This document shows positions 26,517 to 34,993 of a stretch of 42,143 nucleotides of DNA, one piece after another. The notes under the pieces are model-generated. The model saw nothing but the letters and a program-made list of their open reading frames with translations. It ran no database searches and was not told the origin of the DNA. The stretch lies in NCBI GenBank assembly GCA_947372915.1, contig CANBVO010000004.1, positions 1-42,143 on the forward strand, given 5' to 3'. The stretch is from Actinomycetota bacterium (GTDB lineage: Bacteria > Actinomycetota > Actinomycetes > Nanopelagicales > Nanopelagicaceae). The translations under genes were made by a program, and so were the position numbers. Every line of letters starts with the position of its first letter. The stretch's first letter is position 1.

Positions 26517-27200
26517 TTAGCGCGAGCCGAGGATTGAGCTACCTACTCGGATATGTGTCGCTCCTGCAGAAATAGCCGCCTCAAAGTCGCCACTCATGCC
26601 CGCCGAAATTGCGGAAAGTTGCGGCCATTTCTTGCGCACTTCCTGAAAAATCGAGGTTAATTGCTGGAAGGCAGGAAGTGCCTCTACTCCCAGTGGCGCC
26701 ACTGCCATTACACCCACCACATTTAATTTCATGCGACCGATAACTTCCTCAAGGAATTCTGAGAGAAGATCCGGGTCGACTCCCCCTCGGTCTTCCCGCA
26801 ATTTATCTTCCAGTGCCACTTGAATCAGAACTCGCGCATTCGTTCCCAGCTCGGAGAGCTTTTGCGCATGCTTTCTATCATCGAGTGAGTGAATGACATC
26901 GGCCCAGGTTGAGATTGATTTCAACTTGTTGCTTTGAATCTGACCCTGAAAATGCCAGATGGAATCACTGGGCAACTGCGGTGCTTTCACGCTGCCTTCT
27001 TGGTCACGGTTCTCGCCGAAATTGCGAACACCTAATGAATAGAGCGCCTGAATATCTTCGACCGGAAAAGTCTTGGTTACCACCACCAACGTAATTTCAT
27101 CTTCACTCCGACCGGCTGAAAGCGCGGCTGCTCTTACTCGCTCTTGCACAGAGCGGAGATTGGCGGAGAGTTCTGGCAGGCGATTGTCGGAGGTGGTCAT
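26517..27200 (-). CDS. YggS-family PLP homeostasis protein
   Basis: PLP-binding protein of the YggS/PROSC (PLPBP) family, which buffers pyridoxal phosphate and affects amino-acid pools rather than catalysing a known reaction. The 227-residue protein is a single TIM barrel. The PLP lysine is K43 in LVVVTKTFPVEDI. Other signatures are NFGENRDQE, WHFQGQIQSNK and the C-terminal SAGMSGDFEAAISAGATHIRVGSSILG. It overlaps the pgeF stop codon as ATGA. Its place between ftsZ and sepF is conserved in actinobacteria. Confidence 0.95.
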   Translation of the reverse strand: MTTSDNRLPELSANLRSVQERVRAAALSAGRSEDEITLVVVTKTFPVEDIQALYSLGVRNFGENRDQEGSVKAPQLPSDSIWHFQGQIQSNKLKSISTWADVIHSLDDRKHAQKLSELGTNARVLIQVALEDKLREDRGGVDPDLLSEFLEEVIGRMKLNVVGVMAVAPLGVEALPAFQQLTSIFQEVRKKWPQLSAISAGMSGDFEAAISAGATHIRVGSSILGSR

Positions 27201-27862
27201 AATGAAATTATCCCTGCCATGCGTCCGGTAGTTGGCGATTGACGATACGAATAATGATGTGGGCTTTCCACGCTGCAGATCTCAAAATTTTCAACGGCAA
27301 CCCCCAATGACTCCAACTGACTCTGCGCAGCTCGAGGCAGGTTGAGCGAGTGTTGAACATCGGTGGTGGCAGCCTGGGGATGTATCGCAATAACTTCGCG
27401 GTACATCTCTATTGATACTTCGTAGCAATCGCCACAAATTGCTGGACCAATCCATGAGCGCAGTCGTGCTTCTCCGCGATTTTTTAACTCCGAAATCACC
27501 TTGGGAATAATTCCTGAAACCAAGCCTTTACGTCCCACGTGAACTGCTGCGATGTAACGCTCCCCTTCGATAAGTAACGGGATGCAATCTGCGGTGAGAA
27601 CAGCTAAGCCAATTGATTTGCTCTGGGTGATGATGGCATCTGCAGTAATAATCCCAGAACTCTCGCTATCGACTTCCACGAGCTCATTTCCATGAACTTG
27701 ATTCATAAAGATGATTTTTTTGAGCGATAAGTACTTGGTGATAGCCGCTCGATTATGTGCAACCGAAGCAAGATCATCGCCAACATGATCGCCCAAGTTA
27801 AGCGATGAGTATGGTGGCGTAGAAACTCCGCCGTCGATCGAGGTAAATAGATAGCGGGCCAT
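27197..27862 (-). CDS. pgeF: YfiH/PgeF family (multicopper-oxidase-like fold) protein
   Basis: Member of the YfiH family (DUF152, laccase-like fold). E. coli PgeF (YfiH) is reported to edit misincorporated serine out of peptidoglycan precursors; other members act as purine nucleoside phosphorylases or adenosine deaminases. The 221-residue protein has the zinc ligands H57 (NQVHG), C93 (TADCIPLL) and H108 (AAVHVGRKG). The last motif usually reads HAGWRG; the tryptophan is replaced here. The start is coupled to ftsZ at 6 bases. The cell-wall context favours the peptidoglycan role, but that is inference. Confidence 0.88.
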   Translation of the reverse strand: MARYLFTSIDGGVSTPPYSSLNLGDHVGDDLASVAHNRAAITKYLSLKKIIFMNQVHGNELVEVDSESSGIITADAIITQSKSIGLAVLTADCIPLLIEGERYIAAVHVGRKGLVSGIIPKVISELKNRGEARLRSWIGPAICGDCYEVSIEMYREVIAIHPQAATTDVQHSLNLPRAAQSQLESLGVAVENFEICSVESPHHYSYRQSPTTGRMAGIISL

Positions 27863-27868
27863 GAAGAT

Positions 27869-29014
27869 TTACTTCATGAAGTCAGGAATATCTATCTCAT
27901 CCTCTACGACAAGTTCCTCAAAGGTGATCCGCTTGCGACCAGGAGCTGCCGGCGCATCGCCAGTTGGAATATCGAGTGCAACTGAAAGCGGATCTCCAGC
28001 CGCAACTGGATCTGCATTTCCGTGAAGAGTCGACGCATCAATGACTGGAACTGAGATGCGCTTTGGCGCTCCGCCATCAAAACCAGCAGCGATAACGGTT
28101 ACACGTACCTCATCGCCTAGCGCATCATCAATAACAGTTCCGACGATGATATTTGCATCTGGGTGAACTGATTGGTGAACCAATTCTGCTGCTTCGCTAA
28201 TTTCAAAGAGTCCAATATCTGAACCACCAGCGATAGAGAGAAGCACGCCATGTGCGCCGTCGATCGATGCCTCAAGAAGAGGACTGGAGATAGCAAGTTC
28301 AGCCGCGCGAGTTGCACGAGCTTCGCCGCGAGCAGAACCAATTCCCATGAGCGCCGAACCCGCACCAGCCATCACGCTTTTCACATCTGCAAAGTCAAGG
28401 TTGATCAGACCTGGTGTTGTAATCAAATCAGTTATGCCTTGCACGCCAGAGAGGAGGACTGCATCAGCGCTCTTGAATGCTTCAATCTGACTGATGGAGC
28501 GATCGGAGATGGCAAGGAGACGATCATTAGGAATAACAATGAGGGTATCGACAACTTCACGAAGCGCATCGATTCCAACTTCTGCTTGCGATGAACGACG
28601 CTTACCTTCGAAAGAGAAAGGACGAGTTACAACACCAACAGTGAGTGCGCCGAGATCCATTGCAATTTTCGCAACGATAGGAGCGCCACCCGTTCCGGTT
28701 CCGCCGCCTTCACCTGCGGTAACAAAAACCATATCTGCACCGCGAAGTAGTTCTTCAATTTCATCTGCAGAATCTTCTGCTGCTTGACGACCAATATCTG
28801 GAGCGGCACCTGCACCAAGTCCACGAGTAACTTTCTTTCCAATATCTAATTTCACATCAGCATCACTCATGATGAGTTGTTGTGAATCGGTATTAATCGC
28901 GATGAACTCAACACCTTTAAGACCCGCTTCAATCATTCGATTGATTGCATTTACTCCGCCGCCGCCGACGCCGACAACTTTGATAACTGCTAAGTAGTTC
29001 TGTGGTGTTGCCAC
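27869..29014 (-). CDS. ftsZ: Cell division GTPase FtsZ
   Basis: Tubulin-like GTPase that forms the cytokinetic Z-ring. It has 381 residues. N-terminal [14 protein letters not shown], the tubulin signature GGGTGTG (103-109), T7-loop [11 protein letters not shown], and the C-terminal partner-binding peptide [10 protein letters not shown] are all intact. The last motif is the site that SepF and other partners bind. The start is GTG with AGAGG 6 bases upstream. The 171-base gap before it, after ftsQ, is the longest in the division cluster and contains inverted repeats, so ftsZ probably has its own regulation. The linker between globular core and tail is short. Confidence 0.98.
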   Translation of the reverse strand: MATPQNYLAVIKVVGVGGGGVNAINRMIEAGLKGVEFIAINTDSQQLIMSDADVKLDIGKKVTRGLGAGAAPDIGRQAAEDSADEIEELLRGADMVFVTAGEGGGTGTGGAPIVAKIAMDLGALTVGVVTRPFSFEGKRRSSQAEVGIDALREVVDTLIVIPNDRLLAISDRSISQIEAFKSADAVLLSGVQGITDLITTPGLINLDFADVKSVMAGAGSALMGIGSARGEARATRAAELAISSPLLEASIDGAHGVLLSIAGGSDIGLFEISEAAELVHQSVHPDANIIVGTVIDDALGDEVRVTVIAAGFDGGAPKRISVPVIDASTLHGNADPVAAGDPLSVALDIPTGDAPAAPGRKRITFEELVVEDEIDIPDFMK

Positions 29015-29039
29015 GATCTGCCTCTTCCTTGTACCTAAA

Positions 29040-29052
29040 TCTCAACTTGAGA
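29040..29052. promoter_or_regulatory. 13-base palindrome upstream of ftsZ
   Basis: Arms TCTCAA and TTGAGA flank one central base, 26 bases upstream of the ftsZ GTG. The size and position fit an operator for a dimeric regulator or a feature of the ftsZ leader. No regulator is identified. A direct repeat ACTATGC (29083-29089 and 29095-29101, 12-base period) lies slightly further upstream. Confidence 0.35.
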
Positions 29053-29126
29053 GTTAAGGTTTCTCACTCTGTGGTTGGCAAAACTATGCGCTGCACTATG
29101 CACAAGCAACAACCGACACGATTAAC

Positions 29127-29167
29127 TCATTTTTTCTTCACGGTGCATTCCGTTGATGAAAAAATGA
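29127..29167. repeat. Long stem-loop in the ftsQ-ftsZ gap
   Basis: A perfect 10-bp inverted repeat, TCATTTTTTC at 29127-29136 and GAAAAAATGA at 29158-29167. A second 4-bp stem (ACGG/CCGT, 29140-29143 and 29150-29153) sits inside the loop. In the direction of ftsZ transcription it lies about 19 bases past the ftsQ stop. It is AT-rich in its outer stem and is not followed by a T run, so it is not a classical terminator. An mRNA processing or stability element is plausible. Confidence 0.45.
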
Positions 29168-29185
29168 AAGAAGTGCGAGGAAGAT

Positions 29186-29899
29186 TTAGCGAGTTATTGG
29201 CGCAAGTGGTTCTGAGAGATCAAAGTTATTGTGCTGAGCATTTTCTGGGCGAAGCAGAAGCGCCCGTAATACTTTGACTTTCAGGGGCAGATCGCGCACC
29301 CCGCCCCAATTGATAGTAATGATTTTCGCAGACGGTACCGAGATAGCTGCCTTCATCACAATTCGGTCTTGACTATTCACCCAGAGATTTTGCATCTGCG
29401 CCAGAAGGTCAGCTGGCATTTCAGCCACCCAACTTGCGGCAACGATGCGCAGCTCTGGCGTGGAGTGTGTAAAGGCGATGGTGGGTAGGTTGGTAAAAGC
29501 GCTTGGAGTGGTGAATATATTTCCGAGTGCGTCGAAGTATTTGATACTCCCATCGCCATCGAGGTATGAGGCAACAGGGATTCGCTCAATCACGCGAATA
29601 CTGACTGAACCCTTTAACCAATTTCGGGAAATTTCACTCGATTTAATCCAGCCAGATTGCAGAGCAATTCGATCAATAGCGCGCACATCTACTCGAGCCA
29701 GGGGCATCCCGGTGCGCAACTCTATGTGAGCGCTCTGGAGGGTGTTCGTGAGCACGCTGCTTTGTTGAGTGCCACTAATGGCGATTGTTTTGACTGAAAA
29801 TATCTTTGACCAACCAAGTCCATACACTGCGCCAACAATTAGCAGCAGAATCGCAAAGCTGCGAATCAGCCGTGCAACTCTTTTTTTATGGAGCGCCAT
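29186..29899 (-). CDS. ftsQ: Cell division protein FtsQ
   Basis: Bitopic membrane protein of the divisome that scaffolds FtsL and the septal synthase. It has 237 residues: a short basic cytoplasmic N-terminus (KKRVARLIR), one transmembrane helix (about 13-30), a POTRA domain (about 34-103, from VKTIAISGTQQSS) and a beta domain to about residue 225. Low sequence conservation is normal for FtsQ; the call rests on topology, POTRA features and the murC-ftsQ-ftsZ order. The ATG shares one base with the murC stop (TAATG). Confidence 0.92.
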   Translation of the reverse strand: MALHKKRVARLIRSFAILLLIVGAVYGLGWSKIFSVKTIAISGTQQSSVLTNTLQSAHIELRTGMPLARVDVRAIDRIALQSGWIKSSEISRNWLKGSVSIRVIERIPVASYLDGDGSIKYFDALGNIFTTPSAFTNLPTIAFTHSTPELRIVAASWVAEMPADLLAQMQNLWVNSQDRIVMKAAISVPSAKIITINWGGVRDLPLKVKVLRALLLRPENAQHNNFDLSEPLAPITR

Positions 29900-31296
29900 T
29901 AACTATCTGAATATTTCTCAACAAGCGAGGTGAGAATTACTGGCGCTAGCGAGTTAACGTCGCCCGCCCCTAACGTGAGAACTACATCGCCGGGTTGCGC
30001 GATTTCTAAAATGTTCTCGACGATTTGAATCATGGATGGCTCGAAGGTGGACTGAGCTGGGTTCATCAAGGAGGCGATGTTGAGTGCACTTACTCCCGGG
30101 ATGGGAGCCTCGCTCGCTGGATAAATTTCAAGGAGAAATATTCGGTCAGCGACGGAGAGCGCTTCAGCAAACTCTTTTGTAAAAGCCTTTGTGCGTGAAT
30201 AACGATGTGGCTGGAAGATGGCAATTACTTTTCCGCTCCCGGCAAAGCGACGTGCGGTAGCGAGCGTGACCGCAACCTCCGTGGGGTGATGTCCGTAATC
30301 ATCAATGACTCGAATGCCATGTGCGGTGCCCTTAATTTCAAATCTCCGTCGCGCACCCGTAAACGTAGCCAGTCCAGAAAGCAATGGCGCAAGCTCTCCG
30401 CCGAGTTCCAGCCCTGCGGCAAGTGCTGCCATCGCATTCATCACGTTGTGCTCGCCGGGAATGGCAAGTGTGAGTTCGCCTAATGTGCGGCCATTGTGGC
30501 TGATTCGGGCGCTACTTTGATTGGCGCCCAAGGTGAGATGAGAGAAGCTGTACTCCCCCTCTAGACCGTAACTAATAATTTTCAGATCGCTTCGAGTGAC
30601 TCCAGCGAGGAGTTCGCGCACCCCTGGACTATCGGTGCAGGCAACCAGGAAGCCATCAGCGGCGATGGATTGCACAAACTCGTGAAAGACCGCCAGCACG
30701 GAGGCGTAATCCGGGAAATGATCGACGTGATCCCATTCCAGATTAGTAATGATTGCGCCAAAAGGTTTATAGGCCAGGAAGGATCCATCTGATTCATCTG
30801 CTTCTGCGATGAAACTCTTACCCGTACCTAAATGTGCATTTGTTCCAGCGCTATTAATCATGCCGCCGATGGCAAAGGAAGGGTCCATACCAGCGCTTTG
30901 CAGCGCAACTGTCAGCATTGATGTAGTTGTTGTCTTGCCGTGTGTTCCGGCAACTGCAACTGAGATTGATTCGCTCATTAAGAGCGCGAGGGCCTCGGCT
31001 CGGCCAAGAATAGTGATGCCTTGATTTTTCGCTGCTACTAGCTCTGGATTTTTTTCGTCGATTGCACTGGAGACAACAAGTAGATCGGCGTCGCCTAAAT
31101 TGGCAGCAGCGTGGCCAACATAAATGTGAGCACCGAGCGCTTCAAGGCTGGTAAGCACCGAAGATTGTTTTGCATCTGATCCGGCAACGCGAACGCCTTG
31201 TGAGAGCATGATGCGAGCGATTCCACTCATGCCAGCGCCGCCCATGCCCACAAAGTGAACGGATTTTGTTCGTAAAACTGCGAGCGTCAACATCAT
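29899..31296 (-). CDS. murC: UDP-N-acetylmuramate-L-alanine ligase
   Basis: Adds L-alanine to UDP-MurNAc with ATP, the first amino acid of the peptidoglycan stem. It has 465 residues and three Mur-ligase domains. The N-terminal Rossmann fold reads VHFVGMGGAGMSGIARIM, the ATP loop is AGTHGKTTTTSM, and the central EADESDGSF and NLEWDHVDHF motifs are present. The C-terminal domain begins around RRRFEIKG and has DDYGHHPTEV and FQPHRYSRT. The ATG overlaps the murG stop as ATGA. A second ATG follows immediately and is an equally possible start. Confidence 0.97.
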   Translation of the reverse strand: MMLTLAVLRTKSVHFVGMGGAGMSGIARIMLSQGVRVAGSDAKQSSVLTSLEALGAHIYVGHAAANLGDADLLVVSSAIDEKNPELVAAKNQGITILGRAEALALLMSESISVAVAGTHGKTTTTSMLTVALQSAGMDPSFAIGGMINSAGTNAHLGTGKSFIAEADESDGSFLAYKPFGAIITNLEWDHVDHFPDYASVLAVFHEFVQSIAADGFLVACTDSPGVRELLAGVTRSDLKIISYGLEGEYSFSHLTLGANQSSARISHNGRTLGELTLAIPGEHNVMNAMAALAAGLELGGELAPLLSGLATFTGARRRFEIKGTAHGIRVIDDYGHHPTEVAVTLATARRFAGSGKVIAIFQPHRYSRTKAFTKEFAEALSVADRIFLLEIYPASEAPIPGVSALNIASLMNPAQSTFEPSMIQIVENILEIAQPGDVVLTLGAGDVNSLAPVILTSLVEKYSDS

Positions 31297-32414
31297 GGGC
31301 GACTTCCACGGATGAGATCGAGCGCCATCTGACCAATTCGACTATCCGCATTTTCAATCTGATGCGAGCGAGGTGAATTGTTAAAGGCATGAGCGCTGGT
31401 GAGTGCCGCTTCGCAGTTCTTCTTTAACCAATCTAAAGTGAACTCCGAGTTCTTGCACATTGTCGCTGCACCATCATTGAGCAGATTCTCGGCATTTGCT
31501 TCTTGCTCACCATTTCCAATGGGAAGTGGGACGAGAATTGCGTACTTGTGGACCGCCTCAAGCTCGGCACACGTAACAGCGCCAGAACGGGCAACGACCA
31601 AATCCGCTGCTAAATACATATCGGCCATCTCGTAAATATAAGAGAGTGGACGATAATTTGTGGTTGCGACCGGGAGCGAGTTCTTCATCCCCACGGCATG
31701 AATAAATTGAATGCGATTAGCCTCAACCGAACGAGCGAATTCCTGCACTGCGGTATTCATGGAGGCCGATCCTTGTGATCCGCCAAAGACCAGCACTACT
31801 GGTAAATCTGGTGTGAAGCCGAGGGAGCGCAGAACCTCGGTTCTATGTGCTTTCAGTGAAGCAGAATCTTTATCCGCTAAGGCGTAAATGCTCTCTCGGA
31901 TTGGCATGCCGGTTACGACTGCTGATTTCCAAGATGGATATTTCTGCGGAACTAGAGGGAAAGCCACTGCTACCGCTGAAGCGAAGCGAGCTCCGAGTTT
32001 GTTGCTCCACCCGGGAAGCGCATTCGCTTCGTGAATGATGATGGGGACGCGAGCCAGCTTGGCGGCCACGTATGCAGAGGCGCTGACATATCCGCCAAAA
32101 CCGATGACCAGACATGCGCCTCTAACAATCCGGAGCGCCTGAAATAAACTGAAGAGGAACTTAAATGGAAATGCAAGAAGTGCAAACCCCACCGAACGAG
32201 GAAGTGGAACTTTCGTTATGCATCGAAGCGGAAACCCCGCTGCCGGAACTAATTCTTTTTCGATGCCGTGTTGAGTTCCAATAAATTCAATCGTGAGAGT
32301 TTCATCTTTTCGGGTGAGCCACTTCCCCACGGCCAGCGCTGGTTCTACATGTCCAGCAGTGCCACCGCCCACTAAAAGGACTTTCTTGATCGACTGCGGT
32401 TTAGCTCTGCTCAC
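31293..32414 (-). CDS. murG: UDP-GlcNAc: lipid I N-acetylglucosaminyltransferase
   Basis: Glycosyltransferase on the inner face of the membrane that turns lipid I into lipid II. From the chosen start it has 373 residues. The N-terminal motif VLLVGGGTAGHVEPALAV and the C-terminal nucleotide-sugar motif VFGGSQGSASMN are visible, as are MADMYLAADLVVARSGAVTCAEL and the terminal basic tail. The frame stays open to 32486, but that ATG would overlap ftsW by 86 bases. GTG at 32412-32414 overlaps it by 14 and leaves a typical N-terminus. The upstream base context (GAAGG, 9 bases before) is only a modest ribosome binding site. Confidence 0.96.
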   Translation of the reverse strand: MSRAKPQSIKKVLLVGGGTAGHVEPALAVGKWLTRKDETLTIEFIGTQHGIEKELVPAAGFPLRCITKVPLPRSVGFALLAFPFKFLFSLFQALRIVRGACLVIGFGGYVSASAYVAAKLARVPIIIHEANALPGWSNKLGARFASAVAVAFPLVPQKYPSWKSAVVTGMPIRESIYALADKDSASLKAHRTEVLRSLGFTPDLPVVLVFGGSQGSASMNTAVQEFARSVEANRIQFIHAVGMKNSLPVATTNYRPLSYIYEMADMYLAADLVVARSGAVTCAELEAVHKYAILVPLPIGNGEQEANAENLLNDGAATMCKNSEFTLDWLKKNCEAALTSAHAFNNSPRSHQIENADSRIGQMALDLIRGSRP

Positions 32415-33624
32415 TTGCTCGCGCCTTCTTGTTGCGGGAGATGGCCGCTTTGACCGCTGGTTCTCGCCGTGCAACGTTGAGGACAAATGCTATTCCCAAA
32501 TATGAGGCCCAGAGCGAGGAACCGCCGTAGGAGATGAAGGGAAGAGTGACGCCAATGACCGGCGCGATGCCAACATTAGTAAAGAGATTAATCAGAACTT
32601 GCAAGAGCAGCCAGACACCGATTCCAGTGACAGCGAATTTTTCAAAGAGATCCTTGGTATTAATTGCCACTCGAAAGATGGCATAGAGCAGAACGCCATA
32701 GGTCAAAACAACGAGCACAGTTCCCAGCAAGCCCATCTCTTCACCAATAACTGAGAAGATGAAGTCAGTATGTGCCTCAGCGAGGTTTGCCCACTTCTGA
32801 CGGCTTGCACCAATTCCGACTCCAAAGAGACCGCCACTGGCCAGCCCCATTAAACCGTGGGCTGGTTGCCAGCCAGCAAACTTATAAATCGCTGGATCGA
32901 ATGGATTACCAATTGCTTTAAAGCGAGCTAATCGATTTGAATTCGAGAGCGTTAACGCCGCTCCACCAATTGAGGCAAGTCCTAAGCCAATCCCAATATG
33001 TAGGTAGCGCATCCCGGAAACGAAGAGCATTCCCAGAATGATTCCCGCAACAACAGTTGCTGTGCCCAAATCCTTTTCTGCCAAAATCAGAGCCAAGATC
33101 ACCGCAGATCCACCGCCAATAACAAAGGCGGGATTTCCAGCAAATCCAGCGGGGCGTTCTGTCGCCAAGAAGTACTTCTTTAATTGCAACGCACACCAGA
33201 GAATCAATGCCAACTTTGCAAATTCACTGGGTTGAATTGTGATGGGACCAATTCCAATCCAGTTGGAATTTCCATTGACTGAACGCTTCAGGCCAGGAAC
33301 GAGTGCGAGCATGAGCGCGACTGCCCCAAGCGGGATTCCCTTCTTCGCAATTTTCAACCACAGGGCAGGGCGCATTTTCATACCAACATAGGCAAGGACT
33401 AACCCCGTCGCCATGAATCCCAATTGTTTAATAAAGATGGAATAGGTGGATCCATTTTGAGCAAAGGAACGAACTGCGGATGCAGAGAGAACCATCATGA
33501 TGCCCAACCCCGAGAGCAGGCCTACCGTGGTCATAATGAGGAAGTAGCTCGCCTCGGGTTTTGAAAGAAAGTGAACATACTTAGCGGAAGCGTTCTTGGT
33601 CGCGCTAAATCGATTTCGCATCAT
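32401..33624 (-). CDS. ftsW: Septal peptidoglycan polymerase FtsW (SEDS family)
   Basis: SEDS-family glycosyltransferase that polymerises lipid II at the septum together with FtsI. From the chosen ATG it has 407 residues and about ten hydrophobic helices. Signatures include NGNSNWIGIGPITIQPSEFAKL, LAEKDLGTATV, AEAHTDFIFSVIGEEMG and PFISYGGSSLW. An upstream in-frame ATG at 33702 would overlap murD by 82 bases. The ATG at 33622-33624 makes an ATGA junction with the murD stop, and a second ATG follows it. The ftsW-murG pair is the canonical order. Confidence 0.96.
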   Translation of the reverse strand: MMRNRFSATKNASAKYVHFLSKPEASYFLIMTTVGLLSGLGIMMVLSASAVRSFAQNGSTYSIFIKQLGFMATGLVLAYVGMKMRPALWLKIAKKGIPLGAVALMLALVPGLKRSVNGNSNWIGIGPITIQPSEFAKLALILWCALQLKKYFLATERPAGFAGNPAFVIGGGSAVILALILAEKDLGTATVVAGIILGMLFVSGMRYLHIGIGLGLASIGGAALTLSNSNRLARFKAIGNPFDPAIYKFAGWQPAHGLMGLASGGLFGVGIGASRQKWANLAEAHTDFIFSVIGEEMGLLGTVLVVLTYGVLLYAIFRVAINTKDLFEKFAVTGIGVWLLLQVLINLFTNVGIAPVIGVTLPFISYGGSSLWASYLGIAFVLNVARREPAVKAAISRNKKARASEQS

Positions 33625-34991
33625 GAATGTGCCCGCTTCACACTCGCCGCGAAGAAATCTCCCCGTTGCGCATAAGAAGTGAATTGATCCATCGAGGCAC
33701 ATGCTGGCGCTAATAAGACGGTGTCGCCAGGTTGCGCGACTTCCTTCGCCTTGGCTACGACGTCATCCATTAATTCTTGTGCAGTGCCAGTCTTATCGAC
33801 GAGATGAACAGTGATATCTGGCGCGAACTCAGCAATTGCTTCCGCAATTAGTTCCCGATCTTCGCCAATCAAAATTGCCGATTGAACACGTGATGCCGCT
33901 CGCTTGATTAAGGAATCCATACGCGCGCCCTTGGCCAATCCCCCAGCAATCCATACAACTGATAGGTACGAACCTAACGCTGCAAGCGCCGCATGTGGAT
34001 TAGTTGCTTTGGAATCATCAACCCAGGAAATTTCGTTCGCCTCAAGGACCAGTTCTAACCGATGGTGATCCGGTTTAAATTGCGCGAGCCCCTTTTTGAT
34101 ATCGGCATGCGAAATTCCCGTCGAGAGTGCCAGACCTGCAGCTGCCATTGCGTTCATAACGTTGTGTGGTACCGAAGGATTGATATCGACTAATTCTGCA
34201 ATAATTTCGGCACTTTGAGCATCTGCACTAAAAGCTCGGTCAATCAAGAGGTTTTCAACAAGACCAATCTCGTTTTCGGCTGGCGTATCCAATCCAAAGA
34301 AAACTTTCTTTCCGTTCCAGGCTGAAGCTCGTAGCGCAACCTCGGGATCATTGAGATTGAGGATTCCTACTTGGGTGCGATGAAGCAGCGAGAGCTTGGT
34401 AGCTGCATAATTTTCAAATGAACCGTGCCAGTCAATGTGATCATCAGCAATATTGAGAATAGCTACAGATTCAAATTGGGCGGTTGTGCTCCATTCAATT
34501 TGAAACGAGGAAAGTTCGAGCGCAAGGAGATCAAATGGTTTCTCGTTCATCAGGGCTTCAATAACCGTAGTGCCCACATTTCCGCAGGCAATTCCATGAA
34601 TATCAGCGGCGTGCAGAATGCTCTCCACCATTTGAACGGTGGTGGTCTTGCCATTGGTACCGGTCAGTGCAATCCACTTTTGGGCAGGCGCTATCTCTTC
34701 CTTAATTTTCCAAGCGAAATCAATTTCACCGAGAATCGAAACTCCGGCGGTTTTTAACGCTTCAATCGCAGGATGAGAGAGCTTCCATCCTGGCGAGACA
34801 ATCGCAAGATCAAAATTAGTTTCATTCAAACTAGAGATTACTTGTGCGCCAGCAGCGCTCTTTGCCTTTTCATCCAGAATCGTAATATCTGAGACACCGA
34901 TGTGATTGAGATACTTGAGCAGCCCTTCACCGGTTACGCCCGCGCCAACAACAAGTACGCGTTGGGAGGGAAGTTCGGTAAGAAATGACAT
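33621..34991 (-). CDS. murD: UDP-N-acetylmuramoyl-L-alanine-D-glutamate ligase
   Basis: Adds D-glutamate to UDP-MurNAc-L-Ala. It has 456 residues from the chosen start. The N-terminal UMP-binding domain reads RVLVVGAGVTGEGLLKYL. The ATP loop is TGTNGKTTTVQM, and NIADDHIDWHGSFENYAATK is the central motif. The C-terminal domain holds HRLELVLEANEISWVDDSKATNPHAA and LLAPACASMDQFTSYAQRG. ATG at 34989-34991 stands 2 bases after the mraY stop; a GTG at 35009 in frame would overlap mraY. Neither has a strong ribosome binding site, so coupling to mraY is likely. Confidence 0.96.
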   Translation of the reverse strand: MSFLTELPSQRVLVVGAGVTGEGLLKYLNHIGVSDITILDEKAKSAAGAQVISSLNETNFDLAIVSPGWKLSHPAIEALKTAGVSILGEIDFAWKIKEEIAPAQKWIALTGTNGKTTTVQMVESILHAADIHGIACGNVGTTVIEALMNEKPFDLLALELSSFQIEWSTTAQFESVAILNIADDHIDWHGSFENYAATKLSLLHRTQVGILNLNDPEVALRASAWNGKKVFFGLDTPAENEIGLVENLLIDRAFSADAQSAEIIAELVDINPSVPHNVMNAMAAAGLALSTGISHADIKKGLAQFKPDHHRLELVLEANEISWVDDSKATNPHAALAALGSYLSVVWIAGGLAKGARMDSLIKRAASRVQSAILIGEDRELIAEAIAEFAPDITVHLVDKTGTAQELMDDVVAKAKEVAQPGDTVLLAPACASMDQFTSYAQRGDFFAASVKRAHS

Positions 34992-34993
34992 GG

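Noticed and set aside
29002-29277. 91-codon plus-strand frame across the ftsZ-ftsQ gap
   Set aside because: It spans the hairpin and the ends of both flanking genes, has no ribosome binding site and no recognisable domain.
33625-33702. Longer ftsW start adding 26 residues
   Set aside because: It would overlap murD coding by 82 bases; the inner ATG forms the usual ATGA junction.
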